This document shows positions 1 to 7,256 of a DNA stretch of 8,918 nucleotides, one piece after another. Below the pieces are notes generated by a model, which saw only the letters and a program-made list of their open reading frames with translations, was not told the origin of the DNA and made no database searches. Origin of the DNA: Verrucomicrobiota bacterium (lineage in GTDB: Bacteria; Verrucomicrobiota; Verrucomicrobiia; Chthoniobacterales; JAFAMB01); contig JAFAXJ010000613.1 in the NCBI GenBank assembly GCA_019241095.1, positions 1 to 8,918 of the forward strand, given 5' to 3'. The stretch's first letter is position 1. Every line of letters begins with the position of its first letter. A program made the position numbers and the translations under genes.

Positions 1-1
1 A

Positions 2-1081
2 GGGGCTAATATCGTTTGGGCAGTAATGGATTCAGGAATCGCAGGAGACCATATTCACTTTAAGCGACGCGAGAACCTCAAGCTACCCTCGCCTTTAGAG
101 CACCGGGACTTTACAGTAAGCGGAAGCACTCTGGAGAAACCTTCGGCTGAGGAGAAACCAATTGAAGATCCGTTCGGCCACGGTACCCACGTTGCCGGTA
201 TCATCGCCGGCGAGACATTAGCAACGCCGGAAGCGCCGATCAATGCAGTAGTGTGCGAACAGCAGAGCGGTGGCGATCCCTCCTACCGTCGATTGAGCGG
301 CATCGAAACAATCGTGAGCATGGCGCCCCGTTGCAAGCTGTTGAGCCTTCGAGTTCTCGGTGCCGACGGCGGCGGTGATGTCAGCAATTTTATTGCTGCG
401 CTTGGGTATGTGCAACACCTCAACGCGAGCGGACGGCATCTGATAGTTCATGGGATCAACATCAGTGCAGGCTACGAGTTCGATCCAGAGTGGTTCGCAT
501 GTGGGCAAAGCCCGATCTGCGTGGAGGTGAATCGGCTCGTTAAAAGCGGGGTCGTAGTCGTGGTTGCAGCGGGAAACACGGGTTACGGCTACGAACAGGT
601 GTTTCAGAGGACCGGTACCGCGGTTCAGACGCGTTCGGCCGGACAGGCTGTTTCAATCAATGACCCTGGGAACGCCGCACTCGCGATCACGATCGGATCT
701 ACGCACCGTGAAATGCCGCACACTTATGGCGTCTCTTATTTCTCCTCCAAAGGCCCAACCGGTGACGGGCGTTGCAAGCCGGACCTGGTCGCACCGGGTG
801 AAAAGGTTTTGTCTTGCGCCGCTGGAGAGCTGCAGGCGAGATGCAAAACCGGACTCAGCGACGGTGGACCGTGTGATTTCGCCGAAGACAGCGGCACGAG
901 CATGGCCGCTCCGCATGTTTCCGGCGTAATAGCCGCATTCTTGTCTATTCGACCCGAATATATTTCCCAACCGGAAGAGGTGAAGCGCATCTTTATGGCT
1001 TCCGCAACCGATCTTGGTCGTGAACGATATTTTCAAGGTAGCGGATTGGTGGATTTGATGCGTGCAATCCAATCGGTCTAA
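2..1081 (+). CDS. Subtilisin-like serine protease (peptidase family S8), 5' end missing
   Basis: This endopeptidase gene is cut at its 5' end by the window edge. The frame is open from base 2, and the residues before the first in-window ATG (base 26) already form the strand leading into the catalytic Asp motif, so that ATG is not the real start. Counting from it, the triad is Asp2 in MDSGI, His52 in GHGTHVAG and Ser292 in SGTSMAAPH. The oxyanion Asn184 lies in VVVAAGNTG. All key residues are intact, so the enzyme is predicted active. The stretch SSKGPTGDGRCKPDLVAPG is also typical of the family. The protein ends about 60 residues after the Ser, so there is no long C-terminal extension. Any signal peptide or propeptide would lie outside the window, so its location in the cell is unknown. 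The next gene starts 53 bases downstream on the same strand. Confidence 0.95.
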   Translation, partial: GANIVWAVMDSGIAGDHIHFKRRENLKLPSPLEHRDFTVSGSTLEKPSAEEKPIEDPFGHGTHVAGIIAGETLATPEAPINAVVCEQQSGGDPSYRRLSGIETIVSMAPRCKLLSLRVLGADGGGDVSNFIAALGYVQHLNASGRHLIVHGINISAGYEFDPEWFACGQSPICVEVNRLVKSGVVVVVAAGNTGYGYEQVFQRTGTAVQTRSAGQAVSINDPGNAALAITIGSTHREMPHTYGVSYFSSKGPTGDGRCKPDLVAPGEKVLSCAAGELQARCKTGLSDGGPCDFAEDSGTSMAAPHVSGVIAAFLSIRPEYISQPEEVKRIFMASATDLGRERYFQGSGLVDLMRAIQSV

Positions 1082-1120
1082 ATGACCGCAAACCTCACCT
1101 GCTATCGCGCAAGAACAAAA

Positions 1121-1126
1121 AGAAGG
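1121..1126 (+). promoter_or_regulatory. Ribosome binding site of the alpha/beta-hydrolase
   Basis: AGAAGG lies 8 bases before the ATG at 1135. It supports that start over the out-of-frame ATG at 1082, which directly follows the protease stop. Confidence 0.6.
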
Positions 1127-1134
1127 CTTATCCA

Positions 1135-2454
1135 ATGTCAGGCGATTTTCAGTTTCCTTACGATTATCACGAAGTGGAATTCGGCCCCGAGGGCACAATC
1201 GCTCGGAGGGACCAGGTCGACCAGGTCGTCAACGCAATCCGCCAATCACAGCCAAGCGATATTATTTTTATCTCTCATGGATGGAACAACACACATGATG
1301 ATGCGAGAGGGCTGTATCAAAACTTCTTCAGGGTATTAAAGACCCGGGCGGATTCTGGACAGCCGGTGAATGTCTCAGGTCGTAAGTTCAGTATTCTTGG
1401 CGCGCTCTGGCCTTCTGTCGCAATCTCGAATCAGCAGGGCACTGCCTCCGGGCAAGCCGCACCGGTTGCGGCCTCATTGGCTCCTTCCAAGCCCGCGGAT
1501 GCTGATATTTTCTGCAGCTTGCAGACCTTCTGCGCAGCGCTTCAAATCCCGAGCTCCGACCCCTTAATCGTTGAACTGAAAAGCTTGGTGCCAGGGGTGG
1601 AAAATTTCCCAAGCCGACAGCGCAGAATTGTAGAGATAGTTCGATCTCTCTTGCCGCCGGAGACCGCTAGTGCAAGTCTTGAGGACGCCTCACAGGCGTT
1701 TTTTAAGATTGATCCGCTCGAGCTAATTAATCGCCTTTCCAAACCGACCTTTACGCTTCCTTCCTCGCAGCAGCAAATCGGAGGCGCAGCGGGCCTTGGC
1801 AACCTATTGACTGGGATTGGGGGATCGCTCGTTCATGTCATGAATTATGCGTCTTATTATATGATGAAGACGCGCGCAGGGAACGTTGGCCGGACCGGTG
1901 CTTATCAAGTGCTTCGTGAGATACGTGACGATTTTCCTCATTTGAAACTGCACCTGATTGGCCACTCGTTTGGCGCCCGCCTGGTGACCGCGGCGACTGA
2001 CGGACCAGATGGCAAACCTATCATTCTTCCAGAAAGCCTTACACTGCTGCAGGCAGCTTTCTCGCATAACGGCTTTGCGCACTTTTACGACGGCCACCAT
2101 GATGGCCTTTTTAGAGGGGTCGTCACCAGCCACAAAGTGAAAGGTCCTGTGAGCATCACATGTTCTAAACAGGACACCGCCTGCGGAATTGCCTATCCAA
2201 TCGCATCCAGGCTTTCAGGTGACACTGCGGCTGCTTTAGGAGACGCCAATGACATCTTCGGCGCGTTGGGTCGTAATGGAGCGCAGAAAACTCCCGAAGC
2301 GGGCACGGTCCCGCTGCAGCAAAGTCCGCACCTCTACTCCTTCCAGCATGGCCGGCTGTTAAACCTGAACGGAGACTCCGTGATAACCAGTCACATGGAT
2401 ATATGTCGTGATGAGATTTCCGCCATGCTACTTCAAGCAATCGCATCTACATAA
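1135..2454 (+). CDS. Alpha/beta-hydrolase fold protein with a large internal insertion
   Basis: This 439-residue protein is a predicted serine hydrolase (esterase, lipase or amidase type; substrate unknown). An oxyanion-type motif, FISHGWNN, lies at residues 45-52. The nucleophile elbow LIGHSFGARL is at about 274-283, with Ser278 as nucleophile. Likely acid and base are Asp347 (in SKQDTAC) and His420 (in ITSHMDI); these two are assigned by position only. About 225 residues separate the HG motif from the Ser, more than in a minimal fold. This stretch includes an Ala/Pro/Ser-rich part (about 102-123) and a segment around 232-255 with the pattern YASYYMMKTRAGNVG, probably a cap or lid. The N-terminus is not a signal peptide, so a cytoplasmic location is likely. 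A good ribosome binding site precedes the ATG. The short spacing from the upstream protease suggests co-transcription. Confidence 0.85.
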   Translation: MSGDFQFPYDYHEVEFGPEGTIARRDQVDQVVNAIRQSQPSDIIFISHGWNNTHDDARGLYQNFFRVLKTRADSGQPVNVSGRKFSILGALWPSVAISNQQGTASGQAAPVAASLAPSKPADADIFCSLQTFCAALQIPSSDPLIVELKSLVPGVENFPSRQRRIVEIVRSLLPPETASASLEDASQAFFKIDPLELINRLSKPTFTLPSSQQQIGGAAGLGNLLTGIGGSLVHVMNYASYYMMKTRAGNVGRTGAYQVLREIRDDFPHLKLHLIGHSFGARLVTAATDGPDGKPIILPESLTLLQAAFSHNGFAHFYDGHHDGLFRGVVTSHKVKGPVSITCSKQDTACGIAYPIASRLSGDTAAALGDANDIFGALGRNGAQKTPEAGTVPLQQSPHLYSFQHGRLLNLNGDSVITSHMDICRDEISAMLLQAIAST

Positions 2455-2516
2455 AGCTCTGAAGTGCTGGTCGAAGCTCTGGCGGAGCACTCAGCAAGTA
2501 ACAAAGCAAAATGGGC

Positions 2517-2533
2517 GTCCAAACTCTTTGGAC
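2517..2533. terminator. Tight hairpin between convergent genes, possible terminator
   Basis: GTCCAAA and TTTGGAC form a perfect 7-bp stem with a CTC loop, 62 bases after the hydrolase stop. No T-run follows on the + strand. On the - strand the stem is followed by a T-rich stretch containing TTTTGCTTTGTT, but it lies about 360 bases beyond the amylase stop. Its role as a terminator is inferred from position only. Confidence 0.3.
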
Positions 2534-2872
2534 CTAACTGCAGCACGGCCCTCCTGACCAACTGACCGGCATCTCCCTCCAGATCATGATGTCTTCTGTC
2601 CGGACACCGAATAAGTTATCCTTCAAGTCAATTGGAGCACGGATCCTGAGCAAATAATTGTGCGTACAGATATCGTGCATCACACCTGACATCCCCGAGT
2701 AGGGTCTGCAAGCGAAGGCGAATTTCGTAGAGGCTTTTTTACGTAAGACGTCCCGAAGGAGATGAGATTAAGCGCGCATAACCAGGGCGGAAGTTTGTGC
2801 CAAAGGATTGATCGATTTAGTAAGCGCGAACCGAACGAACGCGCTGTTTTGCCGGCCGCTGGTCGTCGGAGT

Positions 2873-2891
2873 CGGCGTACGAATGTCGCCG
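2873..2891 (-). terminator. Small GC-rich hairpin just after the amylase stop
   Basis: CGGCG (2873-2877) pairs with CGCCG (2887-2891) over a 9-base loop, immediately downstream of the amylase stop codon on the - strand. There is no T-tract, so it may be a 3'-end stabilising hairpin or chance in GC-rich sequence. Confidence 0.2.
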
Positions 2892-2894
2892 TAC

Positions 2895-4685
2895 TTAGAT
2901 TCGCAAGATCTGCACCTCCATCGGTTGCAGGGTCGCGCGAACCGTGTTGACCGGACCGGTTCCCGTCTCTCCGTCCACTTCGGCGACTTTAACCTGGTTG
3001 AGAGTCGTGACCGGAGCCGGGGCGGTGGTCGCTGATTTGTTGCTGTAGAGAACGCGAAGATTGTCGCCGGGCTTGCTCAATGTTATTTCTAAAATCACAT
3101 CCACAAACTGGCTTTGCGCGGTGTTTGTGTTAGCCACGATTAAGACCTCCTGATCGTTCAGAATGCGCGACCATGCCAATACTCCTGCCGGGAACGGTGA
3201 AAGGCCGAAGTTGACGCTATCACCAGAGATTGGGCGGAAATAGAACCGTCCATAGCGGAGCGCCGGTTCGGAGTTGCGAACCGCAATAACCTCCTGAATT
3301 TTCAGAAAAAAAAGAGTGTTCTGGGGAAAAGTGGGCGCGACGCCCCACAGCGCCTCGCGCACCGCCGCGTCGCTCCCACTTCCGTGCAACCCCTGCTCGG
3401 TGCCATAGTAAAGGCAGGGAATACCAGGAAGCGAAGAAAGACACGCTACGGCCATTGTGACTTGGTCATCGAACTCAGCCACGTTGCCGGGTTGCTCAAA
3501 CCGAATGCGCGCCTTCATATCGTGGTTATCGAGAAAGGTGACAAAGAAACGCGAGGCTTCCCCGTGCGAACTGAGGATGAATTGCTCGATCTGTTTGCGA
3601 AGATTATACATGGCGACCACCGCCGATGGAGGGCTGAATCCCTTCACGGTCGGCCCCAGGACATTGAACAACGGGTAATCCAAAGCTGCGTCCACGCCCA
3701 CCAAACTATTTGCGTCGCCGCCGGTGGTCGTGTTGCGCCCAATGAAGCGCGCAATGTCCGCCTCGTCGTTGCTGTCCAACACCTCGCCAAATGTAAAAAA
3801 GTTTTTCTTGCCGATGCTCAACGCGAACTCGCGGACGGAATTGCCGAAGATCTGCGCCAAATTACCCTGCAGGTACCGTATCGTATCAATCCTGAAACCG
3901 TCGATGTCATATCGAGCAATGACATATTGATACGCCCGGATCAAAAACCGTTGCAGAGCGGGATCCGCCGTCATCATTTGCTTCAAGGAATCAAAATCGC
4001 CTATCGTGTCCGAGCCCTTTGGATCAGGCGTGCCCTGGCGACGAAAAAATTGATTCTTCTGAAGCTCTGACGGCCAGACGACAGCATCCAAGGGCGGATT
4101 GGGAATTGTGCCGATGTCGGGTCCCGCCTGGGGGGTTCCGCTGGCGTCGCGCCATCCAACCGGCAGTGGCGTACTCGAAAAAACCGCGGAGGAACTGCCG
4201 TTGTAAGCAAAGACGTCGCCCGTATGGTTGAGGACGATGTCAAAAATGACGTAAAGTCCCGTTTGGTGGGCCGCGTCCACCAGCGCGCGCAATTCGTTGT
4301 CGGCGTTGTCCGCTTCAGTCGCAAAGAGCGGCTCCGCCCGAAGAAAATCATGGATGCCATAACCATGGTAGCTCCCGGGATCAAAAGGAAGGTTCTTCAG
4401 GACCGGGCTGAGCCAGATGGCACCGGCGCCAAGGTTTTTGATGTAGGCAAGCTGCTGCTGAACCCCGAAAAACGTGCCGCCCTGATACTCGTCGTAATTT
4501 GGATCGTCGAAGGGCTTATGTTTGGGAGGACCTTCCGGATTGTTGAACCGGTCCACCATGAGGAAATAAATTGTCTGATCCCGCCAATCCGCAGGCGACG
4601 GAAACGGCCCGCCCGGCTGCCCGCTGGATGATACTGCGTCGTCCAATACAGTTTGGACTTCCGGCGAAAAGAGTGATGTGAACAT
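2895..4685 (-). CDS. Alpha-amylase family glycoside hydrolase (GH13), cytoplasmic type
   Basis: This 596-residue enzyme is predicted to hydrolyse or rearrange alpha-1,4-glucans or maltodextrins by a retaining mechanism. The catalytic barrel begins near residue 35 (DQTIYFLMVDRFNN). The conserved GH13 regions are all present: region I DIVLNH (149-154), region II GFRIDTIRY (263-271) with Arg265 and nucleophile Asp267, region III FGEVLD (299-304) with acid/base Glu301, and region IV FLDNHD (384-389) with stabiliser Asp389. LPGIPCLYYGTEQGL (419-433) is the usual following strand. The last about 90 residues form a beta-rich C-terminal domain. There is no signal peptide, so it probably acts inside the cell, for example on imported maltodextrins or storage glycan. 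An AAAGG sequence sits 4 bases before the ATG. It stands alone, with no other sugar gene beside it. The exact specificity (amylase, cyclomaltodextrinase or glucosyltransferase) cannot be read from these motifs. Confidence 0.93.
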   Translation of the reverse strand: MFTSLFSPEVQTVLDDAVSSSGQPGGPFPSPADWRDQTIYFLMVDRFNNPEGPPKHKPFDDPNYDEYQGGTFFGVQQQLAYIKNLGAGAIWLSPVLKNLPFDPGSYHGYGIHDFLRAEPLFATEADNADNELRALVDAAHQTGLYVIFDIVLNHTGDVFAYNGSSSAVFSSTPLPVGWRDASGTPQAGPDIGTIPNPPLDAVVWPSELQKNQFFRRQGTPDPKGSDTIGDFDSLKQMMTADPALQRFLIRAYQYVIARYDIDGFRIDTIRYLQGNLAQIFGNSVREFALSIGKKNFFTFGEVLDSNDEADIARFIGRNTTTGGDANSLVGVDAALDYPLFNVLGPTVKGFSPPSAVVAMYNLRKQIEQFILSSHGEASRFFVTFLDNHDMKARIRFEQPGNVAEFDDQVTMAVACLSSLPGIPCLYYGTEQGLHGSGSDAAVREALWGVAPTFPQNTLFFLKIQEVIAVRNSEPALRYGRFYFRPISGDSVNFGLSPFPAGVLAWSRILNDQEVLIVANTNTAQSQFVDVILEITLSKPGDNLRVLYSNKSATTAPAPVTTLNQVKVAEVDGETGTGPVNTVRATLQPMEVQILRI

Positions 4686-4689
4686 GGCA

Positions 4690-4696
4690 CCTTTCT
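4690..4696 (-). promoter_or_regulatory. Ribosome binding site of the amylase
   Basis: On the - strand AGAAAGG ends 4 bases before the ATG at 4685. The spacing is short but usable, and it supports this start. Confidence 0.5.
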
Positions 4697-4802
4697 GTCG
4701 CGTTAACCTTTCCCATGTCCAAAGTGACTGTTTGCTGAAGTCATAGTAGGCAAAATCAGGTTCGGTTCTATAGGCATTTCACGTATATGTCGATCTCTTA
4801 GC

Positions 4803-4832
4803 TTTATAGGGGCGCGATTGCGATTGTGACAT
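4803..4832 (-). promoter_or_regulatory. Candidate sigma-70-type promoter for the amylase
   Basis: On the - strand a -35-like ATGTCA (4827-4832; four of six consensus bases) and a -10-like TATAAA (4803-4808; five of six) are separated by 18 bases. This would give a leader of roughly 110 bases before the amylase ATG. Such matches arise easily in A/T-rich sequence, so this is only a candidate. Confidence 0.3.
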
Positions 4833-5431
4833 GCGCCAAGTACAATTTGAATATGGTCATTAGATAATCGTTTCGTTTACATTAGAATAGATGTCGGCAA
4901 TCAAAGGTCGACTAAGGTAATACTATTCAGAGGGAACGTTCTGGACTTAGCGCATCTTCGAGACTCACTCCTTTACTTACTTTGTTCACTGTTCCCAGTA
5001 TGTAGTTTGTAGTGCCATTGCCATAGCGCGATTGCATGGCTTCAAACGGCTTTTACTGCCTTCATGGATCGAACCAGGATCGATTGGACCTTTGCGTTGG
5101 CAGGCCGCAAAAGAGGTCCCTAAGTTAAAAAATTCATTTTGTGCGTGCCAAAGGTAAACAGCCAGTGCATTGTCGCCGCAATGCGTCCAGGTAAATTCAA
5201 TTGCCTGCTGGTCTGTGCCGGATCACTGAACGCTTTGCATCAGAACAACCTTAAATCGCCCGAAAGCGAGCAACAATTAATAAGCAGGAATTGTCGTCAA
5301 AGCTTTTCAGAAAGAGCAATGGTCCCAATTTTGTTAAGTATCTAGGACACGATCCGGGGAGAAAGTAGCTCTGATCGCAAGCCTTATGCATAATCTAAAA
5401 ACGTAAGCACCGATTGCCACCACAAAATGTC

Positions 5432-5890
5432 ATGTCAAACGCTACAATCGTCACGAATGCCGCCGAGCTTCTGAAGCTGAGCCAAAGTGAACTAGACGAT
5501 CTGTTCAAGAACAGCCGAACCGGGCCGATTCCAAATGGAGAAGGGAGAGGCACCGCGATCATCGCTCCCGGGACAGCGTTTACCCCGGAGATCGCTAGCT
5601 TCGTGAATCTTTTCGCTTGGCAAGGGAAGATTTTCGACGCTGCAAACGGTGTTCTTAAAAACTTGATCCTTCCATTCGGCCTCCACGCGATCATTGCGAA
5701 AGTTTACTATGAGAAAAGCTGGCTTGATCAAAAGGAGTGCATCGTCCTCGATTATTCTCAGACATCTACGATTGCACATTGGGTGCGAGATGAAATCCGC
5801 GAGATCGCACCAGGACTTTACCTTGGAAAAGTTTTTTGGAATCACAGCCGCTTGATTGACTTCGCATTGGAATTTCCCCCATCAGGATAG
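5432..5890 (+). CDS. Conserved small protein of unknown function, first gene of the heme-peroxidase-like cluster
   Basis: This 152-residue protein belongs to no family I can name, but its pattern reads as a well-conserved soluble domain. Notable segments are GEGRGTAIIAPGT (36-48), FAWQGKIFDA (61-70), AKVYYEKSWLD (89-99), ECIVLDYSQTS (102-112), WVRDEIREIAPGLYLGKVFW (117-136) and a C-terminal RLIDFALEF (140-148). The alternation of beta-strand-like stretches ending in a Tyr/Trp-rich strand resembles small beta-barrel or ligand-binding folds, but that is a guess. There is no signal peptide or membrane segment. I chose the ATG at 5432; an in-frame TTG at 5414 would add six residues, and neither has a clear ribosome binding site. 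The catalase-like gene starts 96 bases downstream on the same strand, so a shared transcript is likely. Confidence 0.75.
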   Translation: MSNATIVTNAAELLKLSQSELDDLFKNSRTGPIPNGEGRGTAIIAPGTAFTPEIASFVNLFAWQGKIFDAANGVLKNLILPFGLHAIIAKVYYEKSWLDQKECIVLDYSQTSTIAHWVRDEIREIAPGLYLGKVFWNHSRLIDFALEFPPSG

Positions 5891-5901
5891 CTGGCGCAGA
5901 T

Positions 5902-5936
5902 GCGAAAACGCCGCCTGGGCTTTCAATACGTTTCGC
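5902..5936 (+). promoter_or_regulatory. Stem-loop in the gap before the catalase-like gene
   Basis: GCGAAAACG (5902-5910) pairs with CGTTTCGC (5929-5936), giving an 8-bp stem with one bulged A and an 18-base loop. It lies between the stop of the small gene (5890) and the ATG at 5987. No T-tract follows, so it is not a standard terminator; it could set mRNA stability or relative expression within the cluster. Confidence 0.3.
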
Positions 5937-5986
5937 CGTTCGAGTAAGTGAATCCGAACCCCAGAAAGAGCCCGCGATAGCTGTTA

Positions 5987-7255
5987 ATGGCTTTGCGCAC
6001 AGGCACCAACCGATCTATGCCAGCGCCTAATTCGAATGTCAGCAGACCAGTGCCACGCGCTAATACCGGCTCCGCCCTTTTAAACCTGATCAGCGACACA
6101 TTCACCCGGGTATTGCACTTCGAACGGAGATTCGATCCATGGATTCGCCCACCTTTTGACGTATTTCTACGGGATCGGACTGCGAGCCTGATCACACAGT
6201 TGATCAATAAGCAGCGGCCGAACGAGGGCCTCAAAATCGCAGAGGAAAAGATCTCCTCGGATGAAGACGAGTTTCTCAAATCGATCATTTCAAGCTTCCA
6301 GACCCAAATGGGTTTGTTGTGGAAGCCCGGAGGCTTCGAACGCGGCGGAAACACGAAAACGCATGGGATCGTGCGAGGCGAATTTATTATTCACGACGAC
6401 ATTCCCCAGGATTTTAAGCATGGCATCTATGCTACAGGTAAGGCTTTTCGCGCGTGGGTTCGTTTTTCCGGGCCAGGTCCGTACATAACGCCTGATATTG
6501 ATGACGTCGGCTTTATGAGCATCAGCATCAAGCTGATGGGTGTGCCCGGCCCGAAACTAATGGAAGATGAGAAACACACGATTGATATGTTCGGTGTTTC
6601 CACACCTACTTTCGTAACTCCAGATACAAGAGCAAATGCTCAATTGCAGAAGCAAAGCGTTAAGAATGCGCAGATTTATTATTTCCTGAACTTCACGCAC
6701 CCGCACATCCTTGATCTGATTATGCAGTCGCTGTGGATAAAAACCCAGAGCAGTCCGCTTGAGGCGCCATATTTCAGCTGCGTCCCGTATCTCCTTGGCG
6801 AAGGAAGGGCAATGCAATACTCAGTATGGCCAAAAAAGAAGCGGCGGACGCCGATTCCGCGCCTGCCTTTCCGGCCGCCCGACGATTATTTGCGCAAAGC
6901 AATGGCGGCGACATTGGCGAAGGAAGACGTCGAGCTGGACTTTCGAATTCAATTGCAAACAGATCCGCACTTGATGCCGATCGAGAACAATGCAGTGCTC
7001 TGGCCCGAGGATCTTTCACCGCGAGTTTCTGTGGCGACGTTGCGCATTCCGAAGCAGCAGTTCAATTCTTCCGCACAAATGGAGTTTTCTAAACAGCTTT
7101 CATTTAATCCATGGCATACGATTGCTGAGCACCGCCCGCTTGGAAACCAAAGTCGCGCGCGCCGCCAGATGTACCTGGTGCTTTCGGAACTGCGGCATTC
7201 TATGAACAACGTGCCTCATTACGAGCCTACCGGAGACGAGGTCTTCGATCAGTGA
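5987..7255 (+). CDS. Catalase-like heme protein (catalase superfamily, y4iL-like group)
   Basis: This 422-residue protein has the catalase heme-binding fold and probably acts on peroxides or oxidised organic substrates rather than as a standard catalase. Family marks seen: GNTKTHGIVRGEF (121-133) at the distal side, FRAWVRFSG (154-162) matching the catalase VRFS strand, GFMSISIKLMGVPG (175-188), IDMFGVSTPTF (199-209) where catalases read DLVGNNTPVF, and RARRQMY (390-396) giving the proximal R-x3-Y pair Arg392/Tyr396. His126 is the candidate distal His, but alignment through Lys124 would put Asn122 there. The distal Asn position appears to be Val204. It resembles uncharacterised catalase-like proteins such as rhizobial y4iL, an assignment from memory. 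There is no signal peptide. An in-frame TAG at 5978 limits the start to ATG 5987 or CTG 5981. No strong ribosome binding site is seen. The next gene begins after 1 base. Confidence 0.85.
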   Translation: MALRTGTNRSMPAPNSNVSRPVPRANTGSALLNLISDTFTRVLHFERRFDPWIRPPFDVFLRDRTASLITQLINKQRPNEGLKIAEEKISSDEDEFLKSIISSFQTQMGLLWKPGGFERGGNTKTHGIVRGEFIIHDDIPQDFKHGIYATGKAFRAWVRFSGPGPYITPDIDDVGFMSISIKLMGVPGPKLMEDEKHTIDMFGVSTPTFVTPDTRANAQLQKQSVKNAQIYYFLNFTHPHILDLIMQSLWIKTQSSPLEAPYFSCVPYLLGEGRAMQYSVWPKKKRRTPIPRLPFRPPDDYLRKAMAATLAKEDVELDFRIQLQTDPHLMPIENNAVLWPEDLSPRVSVATLRIPKQQFNSSAQMEFSKQLSFNPWHTIAEHRPLGNQSRARRQMYLVLSELRHSMNNVPHYEPTGDEVFDQ

Positions 7256-7256
7256 G

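Larger units (their letters stand above)
2455..2894. other. Gene-free region between convergent genes
   Basis: This 440-base stretch lies between the stops of the hydrolase (+) and the amylase (-). The short open frames here show no recognisable domain and run into the antisense of the amylase tail. It holds several small inverted repeats: 2463-2468 with 2486-2491, a tight hairpin at 2517-2533, a 10-base palindrome TGTCCGGACA at 2597-2606, and 2823-2828 with 2840-2845 followed by GTTTT. I see no conserved gene or RNA in it. Confidence 0.6.
4686..5431. other. Long gene-free divergent intergenic region
   Basis: About 745 bases separate the divergent amylase and the right-hand cluster. The sequence is visibly richer in A and T than the flanking genes. 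I see no convincing gene: an open frame at 5139-5345 (+) has no recognisable motif. Small inverted repeats are present: GGGAAC (4932-4937) with GTTCCC (4991-4996), the palindrome GAACGTTC (4934-4941), GCCAT/ATGGC (5020-5040), and a 6-bp hairpin GCATTG/CAATGC at 5167-5184. Promoters for both flanking units must lie here, and a small RNA is possible but unsupported. Confidence 0.6.

Noticed and set aside
653..1198. 181-codon open frame on the - strand across the protease
   Set aside because: It lies opposite the intact subtilisin Ser motif and has no recognisable domain.
1082..1339. 85-codon open frame starting right after the protease stop
   Set aside because: It overlaps the alpha/beta-hydrolase in another frame. 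The hydrolase has a good ribosome binding site and clear catalytic motifs, while this product has none.
2823..2850. AGCGCG/CGCGCT stem followed by GTTTT as a + strand terminator
   Set aside because: The stem is short with an 11-base loop, the T-run is only four, and it lies nearly 370 bases past the hydrolase stop, so I list it only as a small repeat in the intergenic region.
2762..2950. Short + strand open frame preceded by AAGGAG
   Set aside because: The AAGGAG abuts the ATG with no spacer. The product is Arg/Ser-rich without a domain and runs into the antisense of the amylase 3' end.
3384..4070. 228-codon open frame on the + strand inside the amylase region
   Set aside because: It is antisense to the GH13 barrel, where all four conserved catalytic regions are read on the - strand. 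The + strand product shows no domain and is rich in Arg and His, as expected for a shadow frame.
5060..5085. tRNA T-loop-like string (GGTTCGATCC on the - strand)
   Set aside because: The bases around it do not form a 5-bp T stem, and no matching anticodon or acceptor arm is visible nearby.
5923..6354. 143-codon open frame on the - strand at the start of the catalase-like gene
   Set aside because: It is antisense to the well-supported catalase-like protein and has no motif of its own.
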